DNA of 64,000 bases, taken from Streptomyces regalis (GTDB lineage: Bacteria > Actinomycetota > Actinomycetes > Streptomycetales > Streptomycetaceae). The position numbers and the translations under genes are program-made. The DNA is taken from NCBI RefSeq assembly GCF_001509475.1, contig NZ_LLZG01000312.1, forward strand, positions 5,971 through 69,970, written 5' to 3'. Positions 24,901-33,429 of the stretch are shown piece after piece (position 1 is the first letter of the stretch; every line of letters begins with the position of its first letter). A model generated the notes under the pieces. That model ran no database searches. It was given only the letters and a program-made list of their open reading frames with translations, and was not told the DNA's origin.

Positions 24901-25544
24901 ACCCGCACATGCCCCTCCCCGTCCGGCTCCGTCCGCACCCGCGCCCCCGGCCCCCCGGCCGGAGCCAGCCGCAGCGCCGACTCGCCGATCCGCAGCAACG
25001 CCCCCGGCGCGAACCGCACCGGGCGGGCGGTCACGCGGGCGCCGTCCAGCGTGGTGCCGTTCGTGGAGTCGAGGTCGGTGACCGAGACGCGGCCGTCGGC
25101 GGCGACCGTGACCGCGCAGTGCAGCCGGGAGACGTCCGGGTCGTCGAGCGGGACATCGGCGTCGGCGGAACGGCCGATGCGGATCTCGCCGCCGTGCAGC
25201 AGGTGGACGCCGCCCGCGTCCGGGCCGGCCACGACATGGAGCTGCGTCGGGGCGTCGTCCAGCTCGGGGTGGGGCTCGGGTGCCGGCGGGGCGCCCAGGG
25301 ACAGCACCGCGCCGTCTATCAGCGGGGGCTCACCGAGCGTGCTGCGCCGGTCGTCGAGCCGCTCCGCGCCCGCGTACAGCACGACCGGGCCGTCACCCCC
25401 GGACACCGCCGAGGCGAGCGCCGACGCCACCGCGGCCAGGGCCGTGCCCGCGGGCGCCGTGACCAGCACGTCGCAGCTCGCGGCGCGGCCTCGCGCCGGG
25501 GCAGGCGGGGCCAGCGGGTCTACGACGGTCAGCCGGATCTGCAT
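21912..25544 (-). CDS. FHA-domain FtsK/SpoIIIE-type ATPase
   Basis: A 1210-residue protein. Residues about 105-185 are an FHA phosphothreonine-binding domain (IRIGRSADADVPLDDPDVSRLHC, then DLDSTNGTTLDG). A long low-complexity linker rich in Gly, Ser and charged residues follows. The C-terminal half is FtsK/SpoIIIE/EssC-like, with Walker A IEGPPGSGRTELL near residue 885 and Walker B LVVVVDDLDALI. The ATG at 25544 (MQIRLTVVD) fits the start of the ubiquitin-like N-terminal part. Such ATPases drive type VII-like secretion, but no EsxA-like or other Ecc component is nearby. It is divergent from two Ser/Thr kinases, likely upstream signals for the FHA domain. Confidence 0.83.
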   Translation of the reverse strand: MQIRLTVVDPLAPPAPARGRAASCDVLVTAPAGTALAAVASALASAVSGGDGPVVLYAGAERLDDRRSTLGEPPLIDGAVLSLGAPPAPEPHPELDDAPTQLHVVAGPDAGGVHLLHGGEIRIGRSADADVPLDDPDVSRLHCAVTVAADGRVSVTDLDSTNGTTLDGARVTARPVRFAPGALLRIGESALRLAPAGGPGARVRTEPDGEGHVRVPAGGDPGRDGDAGARSDGRAVSGVGADSPPRAGVAVSHARVADGGDAAAASGGRSAAQEHGPVEPPVVPVQGRAPRIESHGGSQRAVPRPRGGETHGAGFEVGPLDGGHGGAGTDPASSDGGPDGTPANGSSRKGTPLRGTDVPQGVRRRGGLTAWARRLAGGRGEQEATARRGTYDDDELPEATELPSAANGPRLPEAWPDPASLLLTALGPGPRLWERAPRHPEALTVRLGTADRAAPDGSGLLPAVPVTADLREVGALGLAGPRERLAGLARAVLAQLAALHSPDALELVLISADRSRPLEERTAEWAWLGWLPHVRPGHAQDCRLLLAYDREQATARTEELLRRLEDLSPQTRGAGAGGSSAEVRTTGAASAVPEGHAVRRPSWARDDDPADGADGFAGPYTVVVVDGDPGGADVREAVARLALEGPRAGIHVVCLAETASASPASPVTETYEAACTVSPVFRDCGAVALLSGDVATALRLMRVARAGAAGSGAETDPRVADASRAGAADQGTGGHYSADHDTVGHSSGAHGPVGHSTAGPGGHGSPASAGPAPAPSHGPVGHGTMAAVDAVSLAWAERFARALAPLRTEGGVGERHARVSVPLPQSARLLDELGLARATPASLMARWADAADDGEALGGRVCAVLGAGPRGPVTADLGADGPHLLIEGPPGSGRTELLRAVVASLAAAERPDRLGIVLIDGRDSVGAGGGHGDGLRVCTDVPHVTTHLTANDPVRMREFAQSLSAELKRRAELLGRSDFAEWHTGRELSGRMVAQRAAGKSAGAGAGAVDHTGDLDTPPSSTIRLRPGAARRQAEAEAVPPLPRLVVVVDDLDALISPALGSTGRPAAGSVIRALEAVAREGERLGVHLVAAAGIGGRTAESEPARLATLRVTLDAVAAGPDEPAPGRGRLAWADGRAVPFQGGRVTGRIPRTATLRPTVVPLEWHRMGDPPTRRPVRELGNGPTDLALLASALERAAREVAATEVPSLL

Positions 25545-25670
25545 CGGCGTCAGCGGTCCCTTCTGCGAGGGCGCGGACTTTCCCCACCCCACACGAACAC
25601 ATCGGCCAGTACTCCACGTTCGTCACGCATCCTCGCACCTGCCACTGACAACGCGCCCCCCGCCCGAAGG

Positions 25671-25738
25671 CAAGTGATCTTGATTGGTCGGCTCTGCCCG
25701 CAAAAGTGCCTGACAAGTGCACTGTCGATGATCACTTG
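25671..25738. promoter_or_regulatory. Inverted 9-bp repeats in the kinase/FHA-ATPase divergent region
   Basis: CAAGTGATC (25671-25679) and its exact complement GATCACTTG (25730-25738) are 59 bp apart, start to start. The block is less GC-rich than its surroundings and falls in the 360-bp region (25545-25904) between the divergent FHA-ATPase and kinase genes. It could be a shared regulator site. The rest of the region shows no gene. Confidence 0.4.
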
Positions 25739-25904
25739 AGATCGCTCACGTCCGCTTGCGGCAACCACGAGACAGAGCCGAGCGTCTTTCCTTCGAACAT
25801 GTACGGGGAGCCGTACGTAAGACGCACAGAATGACGACAGGCCGGTGCCCGGGGGCACGGCACTACAGTGGGTCGGAACGTAGACAAGCAGCAGGGAGCG
25901 CGAC

Positions 25905-27539
25905 GTGCGGCCGGTAGGCAGCAAGTACTTCCTCGAGGAGCCGCTCGGTCGCGGCGCCACGGGGACCGTCTGGCGGGCCCGCCAGCGAGAGACCGCGGGC
26001 GCCGAGGCGGCCGTGCCGGGGCAGCCCGGCGAGACCGTCGCGATCAAGGTCCTCAAGGAGGAGCTCGCCAGCGACGCGGACATCGTCATGCGGTTCCTGC
26101 GCGAGCGGTCCGTCCTGCTGCGCCTGACCCACCCGAACATCGTCCGGGTACGTGACCTGGTCGTCGAGGGCGAGCTGCTGGCCCTGGTCATGGACCTCGT
26201 AGAGGGCCCCGACCTGCACCGCTACCTGCGCGAGAACGGCCCCTTCTCCCCGGTCGCCGCCGCCCTGCTCACCGCGCAGATCGCCGACGCGCTGGCCGCC
26301 AGTCACGCCGACGGCGTCGTCCACCGCGACCTGAAGCCCGCCAACGTCCTGCTCCAGCAGAACGGCGGCCAGATGCACCCCCTGCTGACCGACTTCGGCA
26401 TCGCCCGCCTCGCCGACTCCCCGGGCCTGACCCGCACCCATGAGTTCGTCGGCACGCCCGCGTACGTCGCGCCCGAGTCCGCCGAGGGCCGCCCGCAGAC
26501 GTCCGCCGTCGACATCTACGGCGCCGGCATCCTCCTCTACGAGCTGGTCACCGGACGCCCGCCGTTCGGCGGCGGCTCCGCCCTGGAGGTCCTGCACCAG
26601 CACCTGAGCGCCGAGCCGCGCCGCCCGTCCACGGTCCCCGACCCCCTGTGGACGGTCATAGAACGCTGCCTGCGCAAGAACCCCGACGAACGGCCCAGCG
26701 CCGAGAACCTCGCCCGCGGCCTGCGCGTCGTCGCCGAGGGCATCGGCGTGCACGCGAACTCGGCGCAGATCGCGGCGGCCGAGGGCGTCGCCGCCCTGCT
26801 CGCCCCCGACCCCGCGCCGGCCACCGTGCCGGGCTCGGCCGACCCGACCCAGGTCCTGCCGCACGGCACGGCCCCCGGGATGTACGACCCGAACGGCGCG
26901 ACCAGCGTCCTGCCGCACACCGGCGCCGCCGACCCCACGGCCGTCATGCCGCCGATGCCGCAGGGACAGCCCGGCGGGCAGCCCGGTCAGCCCGGCCCCG
27001 AGGAGCCGCACCCCTGGCAGAACCAGCTGCGCGCCGCCCGGGACCGCAACGAGCAGACGCAGGTCCAGTACCTCGACCCCAACCAGGACCCGCTGCGCCG
27101 CCGCCCCCAGCGCCAGGTCGCCCGCCCGCAGCAGCCGCCGCCGCAGCCGCAGCAGCAGCGGCCTCCGCAGGGCCGGCAGCAGGGCTACGGCCATCCCCAG
27201 CAGCACCAGCCGCAGCCGTACGCCCCACCGCGCCAGCCGCAGCAGCAGCCGCAGCGGTACACCCCGCCGCCCGCGCCGGAGCCGCAGCGGCCCCAGCGCG
27301 AGCCGCGTGAGCCGCGCCGGCGCAGCGCCAACCCGATGCGGATCCCCGGGCTCGGCTGCCTCAAGGGGTGCCTGTTCACGATCGTCATCCTGTTCGTCGC
27401 GGGCTGGCTCATCTGGGAGCTGAGCCCGCTGCAGGAGTGGATCGGCACGGGCAAGAGCTACTGGGACCAGCTCTCCGACTGGTTCACCACCGTGTCCGGG
27501 TGGATCGGGGACCTGGGCGGCAGCTCGGGCACCAACTGA
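25905..27539 (+). CDS. Membrane-anchored Ser/Thr protein kinase (PkaA-like)
   Basis: A 544-residue Hanks-type kinase starting at GTG 25905 (GCAGGGAGCG upstream is a usable ribosome site). The kinase domain covers residues about 8-275: Gly-rich loop LGRGATGTVW, catalytic lysine in VAIKVLKEE, catalytic loop HRDLKPANV, DFGIARL and the P+1 region VGTPAYVAPE. A long Pro/Gln-rich linker (residues about 360-465) precedes one membrane segment, CLFTIVILFVAGWLIW, so the kinase is cytoplasmic with a short external tail. There are no PASTA repeats. It is 216 bp from a second kinase and divergent from the FHA protein. Confidence 0.92.
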   Translation: MRPVGSKYFLEEPLGRGATGTVWRARQRETAGAEAAVPGQPGETVAIKVLKEELASDADIVMRFLRERSVLLRLTHPNIVRVRDLVVEGELLALVMDLVEGPDLHRYLRENGPFSPVAAALLTAQIADALAASHADGVVHRDLKPANVLLQQNGGQMHPLLTDFGIARLADSPGLTRTHEFVGTPAYVAPESAEGRPQTSAVDIYGAGILLYELVTGRPPFGGGSALEVLHQHLSAEPRRPSTVPDPLWTVIERCLRKNPDERPSAENLARGLRVVAEGIGVHANSAQIAAAEGVAALLAPDPAPATVPGSADPTQVLPHGTAPGMYDPNGATSVLPHTGAADPTAVMPPMPQGQPGGQPGQPGPEEPHPWQNQLRAARDRNEQTQVQYLDPNQDPLRRRPQRQVARPQQPPPQPQQQRPPQGRQQGYGHPQQHQPQPYAPPRQPQQQPQRYTPPPAPEPQRPQREPREPRRRSANPMRIPGLGCLKGCLFTIVILFVAGWLIWELSPLQEWIGTGKSYWDQLSDWFTTVSGWIGDLGGSSGTN

Positions 27540-27755
27540 CCGGAGGCGGCGCAGACCGCCTCGGGACCCTGCCGTCGCGGCGACTGGTTTGGCTATTTGT
27601 CGACATCTGGCGGGTGATTTCCGCCTCCGCGGTGAAGGTTGGCTCGCTGGGCGCGTAGTTTTGTCGACCGGGGGTCCCGGTTCTGTCGGCTGGGGGGTCC
27701 GGGGGTCGGCCTCCGGAATGACGCAGCGCGACACCACGCGTCGGTAGGAGCAGTC

Positions 27756-28997
27756 TTGGCACGGAAGATCGGCAGCCGGTACACCGCCAACCAGATCCTG
27801 GGGCGGGGCAGCGCCGGCACGGTGTGGCTGGGCGAGGGGCCCGAGGGGCCCGTCGCCGTCAAGCTGCTGCGCGAGGACCTCGCGTCCGACCAGGAACTCG
27901 TCGGCCGCTTCGTGCAGGAGCGCACGGCGCTGCTCGGCCTCGAGCACCCGAACGTGGTCTCCGTACGCGACCTGGTGGTCGACGGCAACGACCTCGCGCT
28001 GGTCATGGACCTCGTCCGCGGCACCGACCTGCGCACCCGGCTCGACCGCGACCGGCGGCTCTCGCCCGAGGCGGCGGTGGCGATCGTGGCGGACATCGCG
28101 GACGGGCTGGCGGCCGCGCATGCGGCCGGGGTCGTGCACCGGGACGTGAAGCCGGAGAACGTGCTGCTCGACATGCAGGGCCCGCTGGGGCCGGGCGGCT
28201 CGCATCCGGCCCTGCTGACGGACTTCGGTGTGGCGAAACTCATCGACTCCCCGCGCCGCACCCGCGCCACGAAGATCATCGGGACGCCGGACTACCTGGC
28301 GCCGGAGATCGTGGAGGGCCTGCCGCCACGGGCGGCGGTCGACATCTACGCCCTCGCCACGGTGCTGTACGAGCTGCTGGCGGGCTTCACGCCGTTCGGT
28401 GGGGGCCACCCGGGCGCGGTGCTGCGCCGCCACGTCACGGAGTCGGTGGCCCCGCTGCCCGGTATCCCCGACGAGCTGTGGCAGCTGATCGTGCAGTGCC
28501 TCGCGAAGGCGCCGGCCTCGCGGTTGCGGGCGTCGGAGCTGGGGGCGCGGCTGCGGGAGCTGCTGCCGCTGGTGGCCGGGATGCCGCCGCTGGACGTGGA
28601 CGAGCCGGATGCGGAGCCGGCGGAGGAAGAGGCTCCGGCCGCTGAGGAAGCGGCGCCGGCGGGGGAGCGGGTACGGCGGCGCGGTGCGGTGCCGCTGGTG
28701 CCGGGCGCCAAGCCGGCCGACTCCAACCGGGACACGCATACGTCGATGAGGGTGCCGGGGCCCGACGAGCTGGCCGGCGGTGCGCGGGGGACGGCCCGGG
28801 TGCCGAGGGCGGCGGGTGCGCCCCGTCCCGGCTCCGCCCGGCATCGGGCGGTGGCTCGGCGGCGGCGGGTGGCGTTGGGGGCGGCTGCGGTGGCGTTGGT
28901 GGCTGCGGCGGGTGTCGGCACGTGGCTGGCGACCTCGGGTGACGACGCGGATGCGACGCCGCAGGACACGAACAACTCGGCACCGGCGACCCCGTAG
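27756..28997 (+). CDS. Membrane-anchored Ser/Thr protein kinase (PkaB-like)
   Basis: A 413-residue Hanks-type kinase. The start is TTG 27756, supported by GTAGGAG at 27744-27750 and by homology beginning MARKIGSRYTANQ. It has the Gly loop LGRGSAGTVW, lysine in VAVKLLRED, HRDVKPENV, DFGVAKL and GTPDYLAPE. An acidic Ala/Glu linker leads to an Arg-rich stretch and one C-terminal membrane segment (VALGAAAVALVAAAGVGTWL) with a short outer tail. It parallels the upstream kinase and probably arose by duplication. Substrates may include the FHA-ATPase opposite. Confidence 0.9.
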   Translation: MARKIGSRYTANQILGRGSAGTVWLGEGPEGPVAVKLLREDLASDQELVGRFVQERTALLGLEHPNVVSVRDLVVDGNDLALVMDLVRGTDLRTRLDRDRRLSPEAAVAIVADIADGLAAAHAAGVVHRDVKPENVLLDMQGPLGPGGSHPALLTDFGVAKLIDSPRRTRATKIIGTPDYLAPEIVEGLPPRAAVDIYALATVLYELLAGFTPFGGGHPGAVLRRHVTESVAPLPGIPDELWQLIVQCLAKAPASRLRASELGARLRELLPLVAGMPPLDVDEPDAEPAEEEAPAAEEAAPAGERVRRRGAVPLVPGAKPADSNRDTHTSMRVPGPDELAGGARGTARVPRAAGAPRPGSARHRAVARRRRVALGAAAVALVAAAGVGTWLATSGDDADATPQDTNNSAPATP

Positions 28998-29060
28998 CCC
29001 CCAGACCCCGCTTCGGCCCTGAACGGGCCTCGTCCTCAAACGCCGGACGGGCCGGAAGGG
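28998..29060. repeat. Second copy of the intergenic repeat
   Basis: The phrase CCCCAGACCCCGCTTCGGCC followed by CTGAACGGGCCTCGTCCTCA and CGCCGGACGGGCC matches the element at 21811-21899. It begins within the stop codon region of the kinase gene and fills the short gap before prfB. Confidence 0.5.
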
Positions 29061-29102
29061 CGCCCGGACCTCCCCGCTTGGCGGAGCCGTTACGCTGGGG
29101 GT

Positions 29103-30209
29103 GTGGCAGTCGTCGATGTATCCGAAGAGCTCAAGTCCCTCTCCTCGACCATGGAGTCGATCGAGGCCGTTCTGGACCTCGACAAGCTGAGGGCAGACAT
29201 CGCCGTGCTCGAGGAGCAGGCGGCCGCGCCGTCCCTGTGGGACAACCCGGACGAGGCGCAGAAGATCACCAGCAAGCTGTCCCACCTCCAGGCGGAGGTG
29301 AGGAAGGCCGACGCCCTGCGCTCGCGGATCGACGATCTCGCCGTGCTGTTCGAGATGGCCGAGGAGGAGGACGACCCGGACACCCGTGCCGAGGCCGAGT
29401 CCGAGCTCACCGCCGTCAAGAAGGCGCTGGACGAGATGGAGGTCCGGACGCTGCTCAGCGGTGAGTACGACTCCCGTGAGGCGCTCGTCAACATCCGCGC
29501 GGAGGCGGGCGGCGTCGACGCCGCCGACTTCGCCGAGAAGCTGCAGCGGATGTACCTGCGCTGGGCGGAGCAGAAGGGCTACAAGACCGAGATCTACGAG
29601 ACGTCGTACGCCGAAGAGGCCGGCATCAAGTCGACGACCTTCGCCGTGCAGGTGCCGTACGCCTACGGGACCCTGTCCGTCGAGCAGGGCACGCACCGGC
29701 TCGTGCGGATCTCGCCCTTCGACAACCAGGGCCGCCGCCAGACCTCCTTCGCGGGCGTCGAGGTGCTCCCCGTGGTCGAGCAGACCGACCACATCGAGAT
29801 CGACGAGTCCGAGCTGCGCGTGGACGTGTACCGGTCCTCGGGCCCCGGCGGCCAGGGCGTGAACACCACCGACTCCGCGGTGCGGCTCACCCACCTCCCC
29901 ACCGGCATCGTCGTCTCCTGCCAGAACGAGCGGTCGCAGATCCAGAACAAGGCCACCGCGATGAACGTCCTCCAGGCCAAGCTGCTCGAGCGGCGCCGAC
30001 AGGAGGAGCAGGCCAAGATGGACGCCCTGAAGGGCGACGGCGGCAACTCGTGGGGCAACCAGATGCGGTCCTACGTGCTGCACCCGTACCAGATGGTCAA
30101 GGACCTGCGCACGGAGTTCGAAGTCGGCAACCCCGAGGCCGTGTTCAACGGTGAGATCGAGGGATTCCTCGAAGCCGGAATTCGCTGGCGCAAGCAGCAG
30201 GAGAAGTAG
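29103..30209 (+). CDS. prfB: Peptide chain release factor 2
   Basis: A 368-residue class I release factor from GTG 29103. It has the hydrolysis motif GGQ in [16 protein letters not shown] and the tripeptide anticodon SPF in [10 protein letters not shown], specific for UGA/UAA. The reading frame is continuous: there is no in-frame UGA near codon 26, so the autoregulatory +1 frameshift of E. coli prfB is absent. It acts on the ribosome A site to release finished peptides. It is followed by a strong terminator. Confidence 0.97.
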   Translation: MAVVDVSEELKSLSSTMESIEAVLDLDKLRADIAVLEEQAAAPSLWDNPDEAQKITSKLSHLQAEVRKADALRSRIDDLAVLFEMAEEEDDPDTRAEAESELTAVKKALDEMEVRTLLSGEYDSREALVNIRAEAGGVDAADFAEKLQRMYLRWAEQKGYKTEIYETSYAEEAGIKSTTFAVQVPYAYGTLSVEQGTHRLVRISPFDNQGRRQTSFAGVEVLPVVEQTDHIEIDESELRVDVYRSSGPGGQGVNTTDSAVRLTHLPTGIVVSCQNERSQIQNKATAMNVLQAKLLERRRQEEQAKMDALKGDGGNSWGNQMRSYVLHPYQMVKDLRTEFEVGNPEAVFNGEIEGFLEAGIRWRKQQEK

Positions 30210-30227
30210 CGAAGTAACTTTGTCGAC

Positions 30228-30265
30228 AAGGCAACTGCCGTCCTCCCGGCGGCAGTTGCCTTTTT
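30228..30265 (+). terminator. Rho-independent terminator after prfB
   Basis: AAGGCAACTGCCG (30228-30240) pairs with CGGCAGTTGCCTT (30250-30262) and continues into a T-run ending at 30265. A 13-bp stem with T5 is a textbook intrinsic terminator. Confidence 0.92.
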
Positions 30266-30508
30266 CGTGCCTGCATGTCTGGGTTTTACATCACACTCAC
30301 AGGCTCCAACCCCAGCCATAACTCCCGTATTTGGACATGGCGCACGTAAACGGCCTTGACGTGTCTTTGAAAAATGGGAAGGGTAAAGCGTGGCATGCGT
30401 ATCTCTGGGGCGCATGTGAACCGGGGGGCTCAAGTTCAGTTACCTCCGTCGATCACGGCCCCCGAGCGCCGCCTCACTGACGATTGAGCTACTGGGGGTA
30501 GCAACCAC

Positions 30509-31147
30509 ATGACGAAGAAGACGCGGATCCGCCTCGCGCGCGTCGCGGCCGGTGCCGTGATCGCGGCCGGTGCCTCGCTGACCGCTGCGGGTGCCGCATC
30601 TGCCGCCGAGGCGGACGACTGCGTGCTCGGTCTGTTCTGCGGGCCCGAGGACCCGACCGAGCCGCCGACCGACCCGGGCATCCCGACGGACATCCCGACC
30701 GACCCGGGCATCCCGACGGACATCCCGACCGACCCGGGCATCCCCACCGAGGAGCCCACGGTCCCGACGGACCCGACGCTCGAGCCGACCGAGCCGACGG
30801 ACCCCACCGAGGAGCCGTCCGACCCGACCAACCCGGGTGACGGCAACGGGAACGGAAACGGCAACGGGAACGGGAACGGCAACAACGGCGGCGGTAACAA
30901 CAACACCGACCCCGACGGCGGCACCTCTCCCCAGGAGGAGGGCTCCTCCTCGCTCACCGAGACCACCGGTACCGGCACGGGTACGGGCACCAGCACCTCC
31001 GCTCAGGGCGGCGGTGACGAGCTCGCCGAGACCGGCGCCGCTCAGACCACCTTCCTGCTGGTCGGCGCCGCCACGATGATCGCCGGCGGCATCGGCTTCC
31101 GCATCCTCCCGCGCCTCGCGGGTGGCCGCGGCGGTGCGGCTGCCTGA
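30509..31147 (+). CDS. Secreted LAXTG sortase-anchored Pro/Thr-rich surface protein
   Basis: A 212-residue protein. The signal peptide is [21 protein letters not shown]. The mature part opens with [10 protein letters not shown], containing two cysteines. It is followed by acidic Pro/Thr repeats ([10 protein letters not shown] units), a Gly/Asn run (GNGNGNGN) and a Ser/Thr-rich linker. It ends with LAETG, a hydrophobic segment ([18 protein letters not shown]) and a basic tail, the sorting signal of class E sortases used in Streptomyces. It is therefore likely linked to peptidoglycan with a long extended stalk. The cargo function of the short N-terminal domain is unknown. Confidence 0.85.
   Translation: MTKKTRIRLARVAAGAVIAAGASLTAAGAASAAEADDCVLGLFCGPEDPTEPPTDPGIPTDIPTDPGIPTDIPTDPGIPTEEPTVPTDPTLEPTEPTDPTEEPSDPTNPGDGNGNGNGNGNGNGNNGGGNNNTDPDGGTSPQEEGSSSLTETTGTGTGTGTSTSAQGGGDELAETGAAQTTFLLVGAATMIAGGIGFRILPRLAGGRGGAAA
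30671..30751 (+). repeat. In-frame 30-bp coding repeats of the LAETG protein
   Basis: Two identical 30-bp units begin GACCCGGGCATCCCGACGGA at 30671 and 30701. A third, diverging copy starts at 30731. They encode [10 protein letters not shown] and extend the stalk; copy number may vary between strains. Confidence 0.85.
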
Positions 31148-31190
31148 CGGTAGCCCATCGTTCACACTGCGTAATCAACGCCGTACGGCC

Positions 31191-31225
31191 GAGGGGCCCG
31201 GAGCGCATTTCGCTCCGGGCCCCTC
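31191..31225. terminator. Bidirectional terminator between convergent genes
   Basis: GAGGGGCCCGGAGCG (31191-31205) and CGCTCCGGGCCCCTC (31211-31225) form a perfect 15-bp stem with loop CATTT. It separates the convergent LAETG protein and zinc-ribbon genes. Confidence 0.88.
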
Positions 31226-31255
31226 GCCATGTCTGCCTGCGGTTGGCGCTTCGCC

Positions 31256-31447
31256 CTATGCGGTCTGGTGCGCCAGCAGCGCCACTGCCGCGATCAGTAT
31301 CGCCAGCAGCATGATCAGCGTCATCGGGTTCAGACCCGCGAACGGGTTCTCCTGCTGCAGCCGCTCACGGTTCGCCCGGCACACGGGGCAGCGGCCCTCA
31401 CTCACGGGTGCGGCGCAGTTCGCGCACACCAGCCGGTCGTACGTCAT
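31256..31447 (-). CDS. Small zinc-ribbon, C-terminally anchored membrane protein
   Basis: A 63-residue protein. The N-terminal half has CANC and CPVC, a four-cysteine zinc ribbon (residues about 8-23). After a short helix comes one membrane segment, [16 protein letters not shown], close to the C-terminus, so the zinc finger faces the cytoplasm. The ATG at 31447 has AGGAGGG just upstream. It is convergent with the LAETG gene and divergent from ftsE. Its conserved-looking design argues that it is real; its function is unknown. Confidence 0.75.
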   Translation of the reverse strand: MTYDRLVCANCAAPVSEGRCPVCRANRERLQQENPFAGLNPMTLIMLLAILIAAVALLAHQTA

Positions 31448-31784
31448 GCGCCACCCTCCTAGCGAGTTCCCTCCGGGGGTTCAACGGGTTTGGCCCCGGG
31501 AACGTTCCCCCCTCCACAATGCCAGGTTCCTTCGGAAAGGGCTCGGGCGCTCTCGGAGGGGTGGTTTCCATTGTCTCCCGGTGTCTCCTGGCTGCGGGCC
31601 CGTATGTGGCTGGTCGCGCGCACGCGGCGGAGCCGCACATCGACACAGCCCCGCGCCCGTGGGGCGTCACCTCAGTCGGCACAAAAAGGCACAAGACCTA
31701 CGCAACCCCTTCCGGCGACTGCGCTGGCGCACCCGGTTCGCGTATGGTCACGCTCATCTACCCCCGGCGACCCGTGGTGCATCC
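31448..31784. promoter_or_regulatory. 337-bp divergent promoter region of ftsE
   Basis: No gene is evident. Near the ftsE end, GGTTCGCGTATGGTCACGCT contains a possible -10 (TATGGT). The zinc-ribbon gene promoter should lie on the other side, near GGGAACGTTCCCCCCTC (31498-31514), which contains the palindrome GGGAACGTTCCC. Confidence 0.4.
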
Positions 31785-32474
31785 GTGATCCGATTCGACA
31801 ATGTCTCCAAGGTCTACCCCAAGCAGAACCGCCCCGCACTCAGGGATGTGTCCCTGGAAGTGGACAAGGGCGAGTTCGTGTTCCTCGTGGGGTCCTCCGG
31901 CTCCGGAAAGTCCACCTTCCTGCGGCTGATCCTCCGCGAGGAGCGGTGCAGCCACGGTCAGGTGCACGTTCTGGGCAAGGACCTCGCACGCCTGTCCAAC
32001 TGGAAGGTGCCGCAGATGCGGCGCCAGCTGGGGACGGTGTTCCAGGACTTCCGGCTGCTGCCGAACAAGACGGTCGCCGAGAACGTGGCCTTCGCACAGG
32101 AGGTCATCGGCAAGTCCCGCGGCGAGATCCGCAAGTCCGTGCCGCAGGTGCTCGACCTCGTCGGGCTGGGCGGCAAGGAGGACCGGATGCCCGGTGAGCT
32201 CTCCGGTGGTGAGCAGCAGCGGGTGGCGATCGCCCGGGCCTTCGTCAACCGGCCCAAGCTGCTCATCGCCGACGAGCCCACCGGCAACCTCGACCCGCAG
32301 ACCTCCGTCGGCATCATGAAGCTGCTCGACCGGATCAACCGGACGGGCACCACCGTGGTGATGGCGACGCACGACCAGAACATCGTGGACCAGATGCGCA
32401 AGCGCGTCATCGAGCTGGAGAAGGGCCGCCTCGTCCGCGACCAGGCACGCGGCGTCTACGGCTACCAGCACTGA
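31785..32474 (+). CDS. ftsE: Cell-division ABC transporter ATP-binding protein FtsE
   Basis: A 229-residue ABC ATPase from GTG 31785 ([19 protein letters not shown]). Walker A is GSSGSGKST, the Q-loop is [13 protein letters not shown], the signature is [14 protein letters not shown] and Walker B is [10 protein letters not shown]. FtsE works with FtsX at the membrane to drive peptidoglycan hydrolases rather than transport. It is followed after 36 bp by ftsX, so the two form an operon. Confidence 0.97.
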   Translation: MIRFDNVSKVYPKQNRPALRDVSLEVDKGEFVFLVGSSGSGKSTFLRLILREERCSHGQVHVLGKDLARLSNWKVPQMRRQLGTVFQDFRLLPNKTVAENVAFAQEVIGKSRGEIRKSVPQVLDLVGLGGKEDRMPGELSGGEQQRVAIARAFVNRPKLLIADEPTGNLDPQTSVGIMKLLDRINRTGTTVVMATHDQNIVDQMRKRVIELEKGRLVRDQARGVYGYQH

Positions 32475-32510
32475 CCGCGACCGTCCACGGAAAGGCCTGA
32501 AGAAGACGCC

Positions 32511-33428
32511 ATGCGCGCCCAGTTCGTACTGTCCGAGATCGGTGTCGGTCTCCGCCGCAATCTGACGATGACCTTCGCCGTCATCGTCTCCGTCGCCCTG
32601 TCGCTCGCCCTGTTCGGCGGGTCGCTCCTGATGAGTGACCAGGTCAACACCATGAAGGGCTACTGGTACGACAAGGTCAACGTCTCGGTCTTCCTCTGCA
32701 ACAAGAGCGACGCCGAGTCCGACCCCAACTGCGCCAAGGGCGCGGTCACCGAGGACCAGAAGAAGGAGATCGTCGCCGACCTGAAGAAGATGACGGTCGT
32801 CGAGAAGGTGGCGTACGAGTCGCAGGACCAGGCGTACAAGCACTACAAGGAGCAGTTCGGCGACTCCCCGCTGGCCGCCTCGCTCACGCCGGACCAGATG
32901 CAGGAGTCGTACCGGATCAAGCTGAAGGACCCGGAGAAGTACCAGGTCATCGCGACCGCCTTCGACGGGCGCGACGGCGTGCAGTCGGTGCAGGACCAGA
33001 AGGGGATCCTGGACAACCTCTTCGGGCTGCTGAACGGCATGAACTGGGCCGCGCGGGCGATCATGGCGCTGATGCTCGTCGTCGCGCTCATGCTGATCGT
33101 CAACACCGTGCGGGTCTCGGCCTTCAGCCGGCGGCGCGAGACCGGGATCATGCGCCTGGTCGGCGCCTCGGGCTTCTACATCCAGGCGCCGTTCATCATG
33201 GAGGCCGCGGTCGCCGGGCTGATCGGAGGGACGGTCGCCTGTGCGTTCCTGGTGATGGCGCGGTACTTCATCATCGACCACGGCCTGGCCCTGTCGGAGA
33301 AGCTGACACTGATCAACTTCATCGGCTGGGACGCGGTGTTGACGAAGCTGCCGCTCATCCTCGCGACGAGCCTTCTGATGCCCGCGTTGGCGGCGTTCTT
33401 CGCGCTGCGCAAGTATCTGAAGGTGTGA
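32511..33428 (+). CDS. ftsX: Cell-division protein FtsX
   Basis: A 305-residue membrane protein. The N-terminal cytoplasmic part (MRAQFVLSEIGVGLRRNLTM) leads into the first membrane segment (FAVIVSVALSLALFGGSLLM). An extracytoplasmic domain of roughly 140 residues with two cysteines (CNKSDAESDPNC) follows, then three more membrane segments. The RRRETGIMRLVGAS motif of FtsX sits between the second and third. It partners FtsE and activates cell-wall hydrolases outside the cell. Confidence 0.97.
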   Translation: MRAQFVLSEIGVGLRRNLTMTFAVIVSVALSLALFGGSLLMSDQVNTMKGYWYDKVNVSVFLCNKSDAESDPNCAKGAVTEDQKKEIVADLKKMTVVEKVAYESQDQAYKHYKEQFGDSPLAASLTPDQMQESYRIKLKDPEKYQVIATAFDGRDGVQSVQDQKGILDNLFGLLNGMNWAARAIMALMLVVALMLIVNTVRVSAFSRRRETGIMRLVGASGFYIQAPFIMEAAVAGLIGGTVACAFLVMARYFIIDHGLALSEKLTLINFIGWDAVLTKLPLILATSLLMPALAAFFALRKYLKV

Positions 33429-33429
33429 C

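Noticed and set aside
21912..25544. A complete type VII secretion locus
   Set aside because: Only the ATPase is present; no WXG100, EccB, EccD, EccE or mycosin genes nearby.
29103..29250. Programmed +1 frameshift in prfB
   Set aside because: The frame is continuous from the GTG start, with no internal UGA.
25863..30083. 1406-codon minus-strand open frame opposite the two kinases and prfB
   Set aside because: The plus strand encodes well-conserved kinases and release factor 2; the minus product has no recognisable motif.
30671..30751. CRISPR-like direct repeats
   Set aside because: They are in-frame coding repeats without spacers.
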